A DNA stretch of 64,000 nt, from assembly GCA_964034945.1 (NCBI GenBank), contig OZ035964.1, positions 6,932,895-6,996,894 of the forward strand, read 5' to 3'. The notes under the pieces were generated by a model. It did no database searches. It was not told where the DNA came from and was given only the letters and a program-made list of their open reading frames with translations. Both the position numbers and the translations under genes were made by a program. Each line of letters begins with the position of its first letter. Within the stretch, counting starts at the first letter, position 1. Below, in pieces: positions 40,265 to 51,040 of this stretch. Source of the stretch: Chrysopilus asiliformis (Eukaryota > Arthropoda > Insecta > Diptera > Rhagionidae).

Positions 40265-41780
40265 GAATAATTTTTCCTAATTTTATTCGATTATTCATTT
40301 TTTTTTCTAATTTTCTTTTTGTTGAACCTTTTATTCGTCCGTTTATAGTGTAAATTACACTACAACGTAAATTTTGTATAAGCAAGCCGTGTGCTGTTCA
40401 CATCAGATATTTTTCTCTCGTTTCAAGTAATTTTACTATCCATATCTAATGTGTGTTAATTAGTGTTGAATCAAATTTATTAATCGTTACGTTATTGGCC
40501 CTATTCCAAATTGCTCAACCCTGCCCTGTATTATTGTATTAACCCACCCAATTATTAACCCACCCATCAACGTACAAAAAAAAATTCCTTAGTCCATCCA
40601 TTCATACGTAATATCCGAATATGTACTTACAAAATCAAATAACTAGTAGCCATCTAACCTCTCTCACGTTATCACGTGTGTTTCTCGCTGTCGTCTTCGT
40701 ATTCCCTTACGTCACTTCTGGTACGCGCGAACGAGATAGAATTAGTGAAGAAAACAAGATCAAAGCGACAAACGACGAGAGTAAGCCGATTTGAAACTAC
40801 TTTTCATGCTCTTAATTCACTTTAGTCGGTGAATAGAACTCATCGGGTTAGTTTATTTCAATTTGAAATTATTAATAATTTCCGGTATTTTTTTTTGTAT
40901 TTCAAAAAAAAAAAAACGAACCAAAACTTTTTTTTTTTTAATTTACTTGATAGTAAAAATCTGTAATAGTTATAACTACTATGAAAGCAAAAAAAAAAAT
41001 TAAGTTCAGCTCATAATTTACATAAGTTTGAAAAAAATAGAGTGTTTTCTATTTAATAATCTATTAATTAACAAAAAAAAAGAAAAAGGTACAAGCGCGC
41101 GCGGGCGGTTTAAATTGAATGTGCCATTATTGTGTGATTGTTGATGTTTTTTGAAAAGTCTGTCAAAAAAAAATAAAAAATAAAAAAAGCTAAAAGCTTC
41201 TATAATGTTCTACAATTTTCATGTAAAAAAATATTCAAAGATACCAGAAAAGTTCTAATTGGTTAATAAAAATAATTACAACGGGAGGGGGAAACAGAAT
41301 CTATCGTTGTGTGTTTTATTTTTATTTAAATTTAATGAGAAATAATGTGCATTTAGTTAAAGAAAAACGCTTAGTGGAAGGAAAATGCAATGTGAATAAT
41401 AACCCAATAATAGCAAATCAAGCAGTTTACTATTTGTTTTAAGGTTATTTTGTATAAGATATAAATATGCACAAAAAAAAATCTATATATCTATATCGGA
41501 TTTGCAGTTGTAACAAGCATTAAATTATTTATAGAAATCTTTAATTGGAATAGTAATATTCCACCGTTTGAGATCGGTGATCGCAAAAAAAAAAAATTTT
41601 TTTTTTTGATAAGATTGTAGTAAAAGATACCGACCGGCGCAATTAAGGAAGATAAACAGACGATCATCTAAGAAGAGAAGCTGCTAGTCGAGTTCAATAA
41701 GAGCAGACTTTATGAAAATTTTGGATCCTGAATCGCGTATTTGAAGGTATTTTGTATAAGAACTGCATGTTTTTGTTTTT
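40265..41780. other. AT-rich intergenic DNA
   Basis: No gene seen. A GC-richer patch at 40,660-40,800 (CACGTTATCACGTGTG, GGTACGCGCGAACGAG) and an isolated GCGCGCGCGGGCGG at about 41,094 stand out. At 40,360-40,425 is the F2 end module in reverse (TTTTGTATAAGCAAGCCGTG, GTGCTGTTCACATCAGATAT). Poly-A and poly-T runs are frequent. Confidence 0.5.
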
Positions 41781-42395
41781 TTTTTAAGTACATTTTTGTT
41801 ATTCCAAAACTCTGACGTGGACAGCATATGACTTTCTTATACAAAATCTATGTGCTATGCGCAAATTGCACAGTAATTGGAATGATGAATTTTTATTTGA
41901 CAAAATCTGATCCTTAGTTTTGGAATAAATCGCGAAAAACAGAATTTCGATTTTTGTAAAAGCCGCCATTTTGGTTACTTCCGATTAATTGATTTTCGCT
42001 AAAAGTTGATCGGGTCGTCCCGTTCCAAAATCAAACATCTCTTTCAAAACCTTGTATGCCTCTAGTTCGAGAAGTTTTTGAGAAATCTTGTAAACAGACA
42101 GACCGACCGATTGACCGATTGACAGACTGACCGATTGACAGACTGACAGACTGACAGACTGACAGACAGACTGACAGACTGACAGATTGACAGACTGACA
42201 GACTGACAGACTGACAGACTGACAAACAGGCAATCTGACAGAACGAGTTTGTTGTAATATGACTCAAATCGACGCGTCAGTTCTGAGGAAATGTTTTTTG
42301 GCAAAATGCAGAGCTTTAATTTTTTTATAATCACGATAATTTATTATACTACATGCACTGTACTTCGTATAAGAAAGTAAAAACATAATTAATTT
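41780..42395 (-). repeat. F2 copy with GACAGACT array
   Basis: F2 landmarks are ACAGCATATGACTTTCTTAT, CCGCCATTTTGGTTACTTCC, AAAAGTTGATCGGGTCGTCC and a terminal CTTCGTATAAGAAAGTAAAA. The 8-bp GACTGACA array lies at 42,093-42,245. It ends in AATATGACTCAAATCGACGC, the same post-array context seen at 33,180 and 63,600. Confidence 0.8.
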
Positions 42396-42980
42396 TATTT
42401 CGTTAATTATTCGCCCTGAAGATAGATTTTATCTTGCGTCATAAATTTCTCCTTTATAATACGATATCAAGATGCACTTAACACACGCACACAAAGAAAC
42501 ATTCTCTTAAATACTGAGTGGATTAATTTAATAATATCAACTATTATTAAAACATTTGCGTCCCCATAATCAAAATCTATATATTCTGTTGTTGTTGGTT
42601 TTCCTCTTATTTAGGTAAAAATTCTATTTCTAGAAATTCAATTCGAAAAAAATTACTCTCGTCGTTTTCGTGTGTTTTTTTTAACAAAAAAAAACTTGTA
42701 ATATAAAGTAGGATGAAATTAAATTAGTCTAATTATATTACAGCTGATTTGACAAAACCAATCGAGTTCAATGGAATTTTATGTAAAATATTTCTCAGTA
42801 TAAAATTCAAAATAACAATTCAGGAATCCCTCGATTTACGAACTTTTTGAGCGGGTAAAATTTCGTAAGTTTGCGTTGTAGATCGAAACGTCGTATGTCG
42901 AGGTCGAAAACAAAACAGCGGGCGTTCTAGGTCGAATCGTTTTCAATCGAGATCATTCTAAGTCGATGGACTGCTGTGAG
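42395..42980. other. AT-rich segment, no gene seen
   Basis: A GTCGTATGTCGAGGTCGAAA-type stretch (42,880-42,975) contains loose TCGAGGTCGA/TCTAGGTCGAATCG repeats. It resembles the ends of pogo-like elements but has no clear boundaries. Confidence 0.35.
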
Positions 42981-42984
42981 TTGA

Positions 42985-43260
42985 GACAGACTGACAGACA
43001 AACAGACTGATAGACTAACAGACAGACAGTCTAACAGACAGACAGTCTAACAGACAGACATACTAACAGGCAGACACTCTAACAGACAGACAGTCTAACA
43101 GACAGACAGTCTAACAGACAGACAGTCTAACAGACAGACATACTAACAGACAGACAGTCTAACAGACAGACACTCTAACAGACAGACATACTAACAGACA
43201 GACAGTCTAACAGACAGACACTCTAACAGACAGACAGTCTAACAGACAGACAGATTGACT
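42985..43260 (+). repeat. 16-bp (AGTCTAACAGACAGAC) minisatellite
   Basis: About sixteen units, with CTCTAAC and TACTAAC variants. It starts from GACAGACTGACAGACAAACA and ends GACAGATTGACTGATTG. Most units contain TAA, so unlike its relatives it produces no long frame. Confidence 0.9.
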
Positions 43261-43840
43261 GATTGAAAAATTTGTCACACGGACATACAAACACCCGTTA
43301 ATCAGAATGTTTTTCTTAATTCCAATCACATTTTGGATATCCTGTCTATGTTTTCACATATGTTAGGATCACCTTTGCTGGCAGCACCTTTGCTGGCTGG
43401 ATATCTCAAAGCCATTAGATCAGCGACTCAATTAATTAAATATCTTTGCCGCTTTTGTCAAAAATAATTCATACTAAAATTAAAAAATCGATCGCTACTT
43501 GCGTATTGGCATGTACTAACGATCTGTGGTGGTGTTAAAAACCGATTTATTGTCGGCATCCAATTTTGGTGACAAATTTTCCTCCAGAAATGCCCTCTCC
43601 ATAATAATAGTTATACATGCAAATCGTTTGGGACAAAGAGGGAGGAGTTTCAAGTCTTTTTTTCTTCTTCTTAAATTTGACCTTTAAAAAAATGGCAAAA
43701 GTGACAAAATTGACGCGTTGAAAATACAGATTTATAATTTATTGTTCCCGCCTCGATTTTTTTTCCCTAATACGCAACTAAACGTACAGCTTTTGATTTT
43801 GTCACCACCTTTTTATTATTCATATACAGTGAAACCTCCT
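43260..43840. other. Intergenic segment, no gene seen
   Basis: Short direct repeat CACCTTTGCTGGCAGCACCTTTGCTGG (43,371-43,398, two copies of a 14-mer). No other structure recognised. Confidence 0.4.
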
Positions 43841-43843
43841 AAT

Positions 43844-44460
43844 AGGGACACTCTGTAATCGGACCAGCCGTGAAATCGGAACACCATCTGATTTCTTTCT
43901 CGTATTTTTCATAGGCAAAAGCCTCTGAAATCGGGACATCTCATAATTGCAAATGCTTTAGAATTGGAACACTTCAGAATTGGAAATGGTTCAAAATTGC
44001 AAATGCTTTAGAATTGGAACACTTCAGAATTGGAACACTTCAGAATTGGAAATGGTTCAGAACTGGAACACTTCAGAATTGGAAATGGTTCAGAATTGGA
44101 AATGCTTCAGAATTGGAAATGCTTCAGAATTGGAAATGGTTCAGAATTGCAAATGCTTTAGAATTGGAACACTTCAGAATTGGAAATGGTTCAGAATTGC
44201 AAATACTTCAGAATTGCAAATGCTTTAGAATTGGAACACTTCAGAATTGGAAATGCTTCAGAATTTGAAATGCTTTAGAATTGGAACACTTCAGAATTGG
44301 AAATGGTTCAGAATTGGAAATGCTTCAGAATTGAAAATGGTTCAGAATTGGAACACCTCATAATTGGAACAGTAAATAGCCGTCCTTAATGAGTATTTAG
44401 AATGTTTTAAATCGAGAAAACTCTCATAATTGGGGCTTGAGGACATGAAAATCATAAAAA
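43844..44460 (+). repeat. pogo-like end plus 17-bp minisatellite
   Basis: It starts ATACAGTGAAACCTCCTAAT, which resembles pogo/Tigger-type terminal sequence. From about 43,950 to 44,370 it is a 16-17-bp array of CAGAATTGGAAATGGTT and CAGAATTGGAACACTT units, with TTGCAAATGCTTTAG variants. The unit matches wording just upstream (AAATCGGAACACC, AAATCGGGACATCTC), so the array probably amplified from the terminal part of the element. Confidence 0.8.
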
Positions 44461-44461
44461 T

Positions 44462-44572
44462 TACAGTCGAACCTGAATAATTGGGAGCTTAGGGTAAGTG
44501 GGAAACCTCTATAACTGATATGCATTGTTCGATCTGAAGTGGGAGCTTAAGGCGGAGAAACCCACGACTGTA
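44462..44572. mobile_element. Short pogo-like MITE
   Basis: Ends TACAGTCGAACCTGAATAAT and GAGAAACCCACGACTGTA. Only the terminal CAGTCG is well paired. About 110 bp, AT-rich, with GGGAGCTTAGGGTAAGTGGG and GGGAGCTTAAGGCGGAG direct repeats inside. A TA flank on each side is consistent with Tc1/mariner/pogo insertion. Confidence 0.55.
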
Positions 44573-44808
44573 TTATTCTAATCGCGGAAAATTTACAATA
44601 TTTCTGAACACAAATTTTCATTTGATTTTAGGAATTCAGTGTGTCCTCTAGGTTTCGTGGTTAGCATGTCAAACGGGAATGCCATTTTGGCACCATTCGA
44701 TTTTTTTTTGAGTTACGTATAAAATAATGGATTTCTCAAGATTTTTTAATCTTTAATATATTTTTGTTATTCACCGGTTTACACAGCACCGAGCCGTTGC
44801 GGCAAGGA

Positions 44809-44872
44809 GGGGGGAGGGTGAAGGAGGGGTGAGGGTGAAGGAGGGGGGAGGTTGAAGGAGGGGGGGGGGGTT
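44809..44872 (+). repeat. G-rich GGGGTGAAGGAGG repeat
   Basis: Four imperfect GGTGAAGGAGGGG units ending in a run of ten or more G. Multiple GGGG tracts with 3-6 nt spacers fit an intramolecular G-quadruplex motif. Confidence 0.75.
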
Positions 44873-45173
44873 TCGATTAATATTATAAAGAAAATTCAGT
44901 TTTTTCTATTATTCGAATTAAAAGTATTATATATGCAATAAAAACCCAGCAAAATTAATTCAGAATAATTAAGTTTTACTTAATTAGCTTCTAAAAACTT
45001 TTCAATTCTTCGCATGCTTTACCAAAACGAATTTTATTGAAATGAAGCGGCAACACTTTTCAAATGAAACTTAAGAAGCGACAAACATAAGTTCTACATC
45101 ATTATTGCCACACCATGTGCAGAGCAATCAACAGTTGTGTGTGTTTTTTTTTTTTGCTTTTTAATTAAAAAAT

Positions 45174-45990
45174 ATCTGATGTGAACAGCACATGACTTTC
45201 TTATACAAAATCTACGTTTCTGCGCAATTTACATATCAAATAAAATTGTAGTTTGTATAAAAATGCGAATTTTAATTTTACAAAGCCTGAATTATCTGGA
45301 TAACATTAAAAGATATTAATTTACAATAAAAGGCAGAAATGTAGAGAATTTTAATATCTTTACTTCTTGATTTAATCGTTTTTTTTTCGAAATTCCATTA
45401 TTGGAAAATAAAAAAAAATTTCTTTTAATTTTAATGAAAATATTTCAATAACGGTAAAAGATAGCGGATAACAGTGAGAGAAAGAATTGTGGCAAACAGT
45501 ATTCTCTTCAATTCCTCTCAAATATTGAACTACTAAAACTCTGTTAGTTTTCGAGAGAATCGCAAAAACCTGATTTTTTTTTTTTTTTGAAATATCGGTA
45601 TATCTCGATAACGGCTTGAGATATGCAATTCTAGTAAAAGAGTAAGAAATTTTATTGTCTCCAAGTCTTTTATTGTCCACACTAGACTACTGAAAAACGC
45701 GTAGTTTCGGAGTAAATCGCGACAAACGAAATTGCGATTTTTAAAAAGTAAAAAGCCGCCATTTTGAATACTTCCAGTAAACGGATTTTCGCCAAAAGTT
45801 GATAAGAACATCCCTGGGAAATTTCTATTCATTTTTGAGAAATCTTGTCACAAACTGACACACTGACAGACTGATTCAGACTTAGAAGTACTTGAGAAAT
45901 ATTTTTTAGGCAAAATTAAGAGGTCGCGCTCTTTTTCATCAATACAATACTTTATTATACTACGTATAAGAAAGTTAAAATGTGTGTGTG
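45174..45990 (-). repeat. F2 copy, nearly array-free
   Basis: Begins TGTGAACAGCACATGACTTT-CTTATACAAAATCTACG and ends TACTACGTATAAGAAAGTTA. The two outer ends are inverted over about 13 bp (ACTTTCTTATAC / GTATAAGAAAGT). Where other copies carry hundreds of bp of array there is only CTGACACACTGACAGACTGA (45,855-45,875). It shows the ground state of the family. Confidence 0.8.
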
Positions 45991-46550
45991 TGTGTATTTT
46001 TTTTTTTTTGAAAAGGGGAGAAAAGCAAGAATGAATTATAATCAGCATCAATTGACGCTTCTGTATTCTCTACTATAACTGATTTTTCCAATTATTAAAC
46101 GTTCTTGATGTCTTTTCGGTTTTACGCACATACATATTATTTCATTTCGATTTTACGCCTTCTGTTACCTTTTAATTCCAGTCATTTTGTCTAAAAAAAT
46201 GATGAATCAAAATTACAGAAAAGACAAACTATTTACGATGTGTGTCACTTTAGGGGATACTTGGCTGGTTTATGCCTGGAGTCGGAGTCAGAGTCAAAGT
46301 CGAGGAGTCGAAATCGGGACAAAATTATTGCTTTAGGAGTCGAAGTCGTCCAATTTTCACAAGAAGTTGAAAGGGTAGGGGTGGGGAGGGGGGGGGGGGG
46401 ATTCATACAAAGAAAAAAAATAGTATATCTGATTATTTTATAACGGGAGAATCCGAACTATTACTAAAATTATTAATTTCAATTACAAAAAATTGTCAAA
46501 ACCGACTAGTTTTGTAATGAATTTAACTACTCAGTAGTAAATTTTACTAT
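45990..46550. other. Intergenic segment with simple repeats
   Basis: GT dinucleotide and T runs at 45,977-46,010. A GGAGTCGGAGTCAGAGTC-like imperfect hexamer repeat lies at 46,278-46,350. A long G run (GGGGTGGGGAGGGGGGGGGG) at 46,379-46,400 fits a G-quadruplex. No gene seen. Confidence 0.6.
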
Positions 46551-47330
46551 TTTATGGTTAAATCAATATACTAGATTTAGTCTATCGTTTGTAACGCATC
46601 GACCCGAACACAAAAATCAACCACACCAGGGGTGGTTTCATGTAACTTATTTTTGATCGATTAACTAGACGAAGGAAATCTTTATTTGATCAAAACTGAT
46701 TAAACAAGTTGACATTCATTCTGGTGCACAGGATATTATAGCTTTTCCAGGGTAATTTGGGGCCGGTGAATCCAAATCTGGCAGTAGTTTGGCTGTACCA
46801 GGTCTACTTTTTCAGATATGAAGAAAAACGAATTCTTGATTTCAAGATTATAAATATCTAAACCAATTTATGGATTATTCGCTATATCGGAAAAAGTAGA
46901 GCTGGTACAGCCAAACTACTGCCAGATTCGGATTTAGCGATCACAAATTACCCAGAAAAGACTCTTATGTCGTGTGCACCAGAATGAGTGTCCGCCAATT
47001 TAATCATTTTTAGTCGACTAAAGATTTCCTTCGACTAATTAGTCGATCGAAAATAAGTTATATGAAGCCACCCCAGGGCGTTTGGGATGACAAAAGAATT
47101 TGATTTCCGCATGTCCATCCGTCTGTCTGTCTGTCTGTTCATCCGTCTGTCCGTCTGCATCTCTGTTCATCCGTCTGTCCGTCTGCATCTCTGTCTGTTT
47201 ATCTGTCAGTCTGTCCGTGAACACTTTCGGCAGAATTGAGCTGGAAACTTGAAATATTTGTGCAATTGCGTTTCTAGTAAATGACAAGTGAAAACTCAAT
47301 TTTTCGACACCTCCTCCCCCTGCACCACCC
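46551..47330 (-). repeat. F1 copy split by a foldback element
   Basis: On the minus strand it has F1 landmarks: a GTTTGGGATGACAAAAGAAT counterpart, a CTGTC-rich tract (47,115-47,215), GAGCTGGAAACTTGAAAT and the terminal TTTGTAACGCATCGACC. It is interrupted by 46,629-47,074. It continues without a break into the 47.33-48.06 kb module. Confidence 0.75.
46629..47074. mobile_element. Foldback MITE, 446 bp
   Basis: The two halves are imperfect inverted repeats over almost the whole element. Outer ends are GGGGTGGTTTCATGTAACTT and AAGTTATATGAAGCCACCCC. Further in are ACGAAGGAAATCTTT / AAAGATTTCCTTCGA, CATTCTGGTGCAC / GTGCACCAGAATG, and TCTGGCAGTAGTTTGGCTGT / ACAGCCAAACTACTGCCAGA. The innermost arms are the best conserved. 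It is flanked by the F1 sequence ACACCA and AGGGCGTTTGGG. Confidence 0.88.
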
Positions 47331-48065
47331 AAACCATTAGTGGAATCGGAAAACGGACAACGGATTCTTAACCAGAGGCGCGAAAAACCCCCCTATTCCA
47401 CATTTCGGCTAAATCGAAGACGTGTCAAAAAATTGAAAAAATCACAAGGGTTACCCCCTACCCCTCCCCAGCCCGAACCATTAGTGATATCGGAAAACGG
47501 ACAACAGATTCTTAATCAGAGGTCTGAAAAACCCCCCTACGTCGAATTTCAGCAAAATCGGAGACGTTTCAAAAAAATTGAAAAAATCGCTAGGGGGTCC
47601 CCTTCACTTTTTTTAAGGACGAAATTTTCAAGTCCTCCGATCGGGCTGAAATTCAGAATTTTAAGGTTATCGGGGACGGAGAATCGATATCCGGTGTCCT
47701 TTTTGAGGGGGGCGGTACAGTTTGGGCGGTACAAGGACGAGGTCCTTGAAAAATCCTTTTTTCCCCAAGAAGGACACCGGATATCGATTCCTCGTCCCCG
47801 AAAACTCTAAGATCCCGAATTTCATGAAAATCCTATCAGCCGTTTCCGAGATAAAAGGATTCAATTTTTAAGGATCCGACATTTGGAAAACCGTCTGTCT
47901 CTCGCGTAATTTTTGGCCTATCGGCTCACGGTTAACGGTTTTTGATAGATAAAAAGATCCTAAAGGATGCGTGGTTTTTGGATTTCCGAAAACTGGAGAA
48001 CTTTTTTTATTAAAAAAGATTTTTTTCGAGACTTGAAATTTTCTTGAGATTTTTTTTGAAAAATT
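47331..48065. repeat. F1-long module with internal duplication and hairpin
   Basis: A tandem duplication of about 140 bp (starts 47,334 and 47,478: CCATTAGTG, TCGGAAAACGGACAAC, GATTCTTAA, AAAACCCCCCTA) is followed by an imperfect hairpin at 47,669-47,806 with arms of about 33 nt (GAATCGATATCCGGTGTCCT and its complement). The region yields a 156-codon frame whose repeats simply mirror the DNA duplication, so I do not call it coding. An inverted copy lies at 57,960-58,640. Confidence 0.75.
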
Positions 48066-48345
48066 TCAAAAATTTACAAAATCAAATTTTCAAAAAAAAC
48101 AACTACAAAATGTTGGGAAATGGTGACAAAATACAAAATTCCAATTAATTTTGCAATTTCTGCCAGCATAAATACATAAATTTATTTACTCAATTTTGGT
48201 TTTTTTTTCATTGATTGTGAAATCGGTAAAAAAAAGCACCGGTAATAAATCATTCCTCTTGCCCCTCCCCTTGCCCCGTCTCCTGCTCCTTCTGCTGATG
48301 TCCGGCCTAATCCTATAAGGATTCGATTTAAAAAGAATTCGGTAT
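48065..48345. other. AT-rich segment, no gene seen
   Basis: A/T-rich with CCCCTCCCCTTGCCCC at about 48,263. No frame or repeat recognised beyond similarity of ATACAAAATTCCAATTAATT to 57,940-57,970, the outer end of the inverted copy. Confidence 0.4.
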
Positions 48346-48560
48346 TCTTTTTGTGAAAATGTCATATGATTTTACATAACCGATCCATACATCAAAATCC
48401 AATCGGACCACTCCTTCTTTCCCTATCCCGCACAAATATATATTTTTAAAATAAAAAAACTTGTCTGCCGTCACACAGAAGAGTATTTGACGATTGGCTC
48501 CTGACAATATTGTAGCCATTCTTTATGTTTGTAGTTGATATTAACGATTTTTGTTATAAT
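48346..48560 (-). repeat. F1a fragment
   Basis: The minus-strand copy includes GTCAAATACTCTTCTGTGTG, a counterpart of the 21,800 region, and GGATTTTGATGTATGGATCG. It is truncated at both ends. Confidence 0.7.
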
Positions 48561-48589
48561 CACAATTCTCCCATCTATTTTATAATAAT

Positions 48590-49260
48590 AGGCTTGTCTG
48601 TCTGTCTGTTCGCTTAACCCGGCCCTTACACGCGTCTGTAGAGCTGACACAGTCTCGTATAAATGCACTGACTGCCAGTTCGCTAAATGTGTTTTAATTC
48701 GTTGTCAGTAATTTGACATTTGAAGTCTGTGCTACTGACAGACTTTACAGTCGCGTGTAAAGGCCGGGTTAAGCTCAAGAACCACTGAACTGATTTTGAT
48801 ATATTGATAAGTTATGTGAAATCCTATTCTAAACACATTTCGTCTTTATGAATTTTTCGATACGATGCACAGCTTTCGAGAAAACAGGAAAAAAGTATTC
48901 ATTTGTATGGGAGAGGGGGAAGCAGTGGTCCGATTGGACTATGATGTATGGGTGAGTTATGTAAAATCCTATTCTAAAGACATTTTACCGTTATAAACTT
49001 TTCAATTTGACCCGCTGTTTTCGAGAAAATGGCAAAAAACCGTTTTGTTTGTATGGAGAAGGGGGCAAAGGAATGGTCCAATTTTGCAAGCCGTTTACGA
49101 GAAACGTAACTTTACAAAATTCCAAGTCTCTAGCTCAATCCTTTCGGAAGTTATGGTGTTCACGGACTGACAGACAGACAGACGGACGGACAAACGGACC
49201 GACAGACGGACATTTTTTAAAATTTCGCAATTACAAAAAAAGTACTTTTTGAATCTCCGA
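48590..49260 (+). repeat. F1-related repeat interrupted by a TTAA-type MITE
   Basis: GTCTGTCTGTCTGTTCGCTT continues after the insertion as AAGCTCAAGAACCACTGAAC. Then come GTGGTCCGATTGGACTATGA, CCAAGTCTCTAGCTCAATCC and ACAGACAGACAGACGGACGG. Two diverged F1 units appear to follow one another. Confidence 0.7.
48618..48768. mobile_element. piggyBac-type MITE, 151 bp
   Basis: Flanked by TTAA on both sides (48,614-48,617 and 48,769-48,772). Termini CCCGGCCCTTACACGCG and CGCGTGTAAAGGCCGGG are inverted. Internal CTGACAGACTTTACAG pairs with CTGTAGAGCTGACAC less well. TTAA targets and CCC/GGG ends are the hallmark of the piggyBac superfamily; no coding sequence is present. Confidence 0.9.
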
Positions 49261-50575
49261 AATTTCTTTTAAAACTTCTGTTTTTCTTGTCAGCTCTGCT
49301 CAATAACAACCTTGAATTTTTACTCACAAATAAAAGTTAAGATTGTATCTTAGGTACGTGTATTAATCTGTGCGTATGCTTTTGAAACTTATTCAAATTG
49401 TTTTCAATCAGCTAACACTTAAATTGGAAACAAGTGGTGACATTGGAGACAAAAAAAAAACAAAAAAAAAAAACTTGCACAACAAATATAAGGGGTCTCT
49501 CTCGAAAAACAAGAAAGAAAAATCTCATTACTGCCCTTTTTTCCTCGGTTCGAGTGAAATTTTCTTAGATTTTTTTGAGAACATGCCGCTGGCTAGACCG
49601 AAAAGAATATCACAAAAATACATAATTGAAATTGAATTCTGTGTCGGATTTCCCTACAGCATTTCATGGGCATCAGAAATGTGGTATATTCGAAAAAATT
49701 CTACCCCAGATCTGATGTTTAAATGACGAATGTTTAGACAAAGTGTATAAAGTCATCAAACCCGTATGGCGAGTAAGTTTTTTTTTTTTTAAATTTTATT
49801 TTATTTAATATCTCTGGGAAATCATAATATAGGGCATTCGTATGACGCCCTAAAAACAGGGTGACCATGCGTTTCGGATTCGCCACGGATTTAGGCATGT
49901 TTTCCCGTCGTTGCGAAATCAAAATTTTTGCCCCGGATTATTCGATTTGAGTTTGAAATAAAGGAAAACCTTCCTACCACTAACGTGTCTTTATTTAAAA
50001 ATAAATCACCTGCGGCGCATTTCATTGTAAAATTTTTGATTATAACGCATATTCCTCTGTAAAAATTGTGCATGCGGCGCACTTCTGTTGTGTTACAAAG
50101 AACGAAAAGAACACCACAAAAAATGTTAGAAAAATTCACTTCATTTGGAAACGAGTTGGGGCGTAAGATACTTTGACTTGTTTCGTACTTTTCGATTTAT
50201 TTCACACGCTATAAAAATGTTTCCTCCTCCCCTTCACCGATCATCTATCCCGGATTGAAAAGTAAAAAAAATATGGTTAGCCTACCCTATAAATATAATT
50301 CTAGTGGCACAACAACCAATATACAACAATAAGAAAAAAATTAAAGTTATGCATAATATCTTAATTATTTCTAATTTTCATACACCTAAGAAAGGCTACG
50401 AGATCACATGAAAATCAAATTTGGCTGCGAGGCATACATAATACCAACACATGTGGATATATTGAGTGTTAATGGTTTGAATGACATCATTTAGATTGGT
50501 GACTTAGGAATTTTTTGCATGAAAATTATTGACTTTTAATTGAATTTTTAAGGTCTCTCGATCAAAAGTTTAACT
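49260..50575. other. AT-rich intergenic DNA
   Basis: Homopolymer A/T runs and a 118-codon low-complexity frame (49,370-49,726) with no recognisable domain. A CATGCGGCGCACTTCTG / CCTGCGGCGCATTTCATT pair at 50,010-50,090 is a short direct repeat. No gene called. Confidence 0.45.
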
Positions 50576-50578
50576 GGG

Positions 50579-51040
50579 CCTCCATAGCACTTACGATTTG
50601 TTTTTTATCCCAAGAAATGTCTTACTGGAATGAGATTTTTTTTTTTTTTGATAAATGAGCAGAAAATTTCCTGGAATTTTATTTCTTTACATCCATTTGA
50701 AATGAAAACAACTCGTCACAGCCATTGAAATCCATGCAAAATACGAAATTGGACAAGTAAAAAAAAAAAACAAAAAAGAAACGCAAAAATTCGTAAATAT
50801 AACGTAAGCTTTCACAGTCGTATTATTAGTAAAAATTAGTTATTTTCGCGACTTCTTGCCGAGTAAATTTAGATTCCGCCATCTTGAATTGGGAAATGTT
50901 ACAAAAAAAAACATATCACGAAATTTCAGCATTGCAGTCTTTTATGTAATTTATCCCTGGATTTATTTTTTCTTGCGACCAACTCGAGCTCTGATTGGTC
51001 AAAATTTGTCTTGCTACAAAAAATCGTAAGTGCAGAGGCT
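50579..51040. mobile_element. Probable MITE related to the 39,122 palindrome
   Basis: Ends GCCTCCATAGCACTTACGAT and ATCGTAAGTGCAGAGGC are inverted with a 3-nt indel. Internally it carries CCAACTCGAGCTCTGATTGG-TCA, matching the core of the 39,122-39,276 element, with the same outer plan (CACTT..GATTTTT). Its middle is unrelated AT-rich DNA, so it may be a longer relative from which the compact palindrome derives. Confidence 0.55.

Larger units (their letters stand above)
38561..40265 (-). repeat. F1a dispersed repeat carrying three nested MITEs
   Basis: Read on the minus strand, this is an F1 copy running from AAAAGCTGCAATTGC (40,245) to a GTATACTAAATTTGATATAC-type end (38,570). Its order matches the copy at 21,771-22,230. 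Three unrelated elements interrupt it: 40,094-40,238, 39,501-40,069 and 39,122-39,276. Removing each restores continuous F1 sequence. Confidence 0.8.

Noticed and set aside
47340..47810. 156-codon frame with a duplicated ENGQ-ILNQR motif
   Set aside because: The protein repeat simply mirrors a DNA tandem duplication in a dispersed repeat, and the frame ends across a palindrome; the copy at 58 kb does not keep it.
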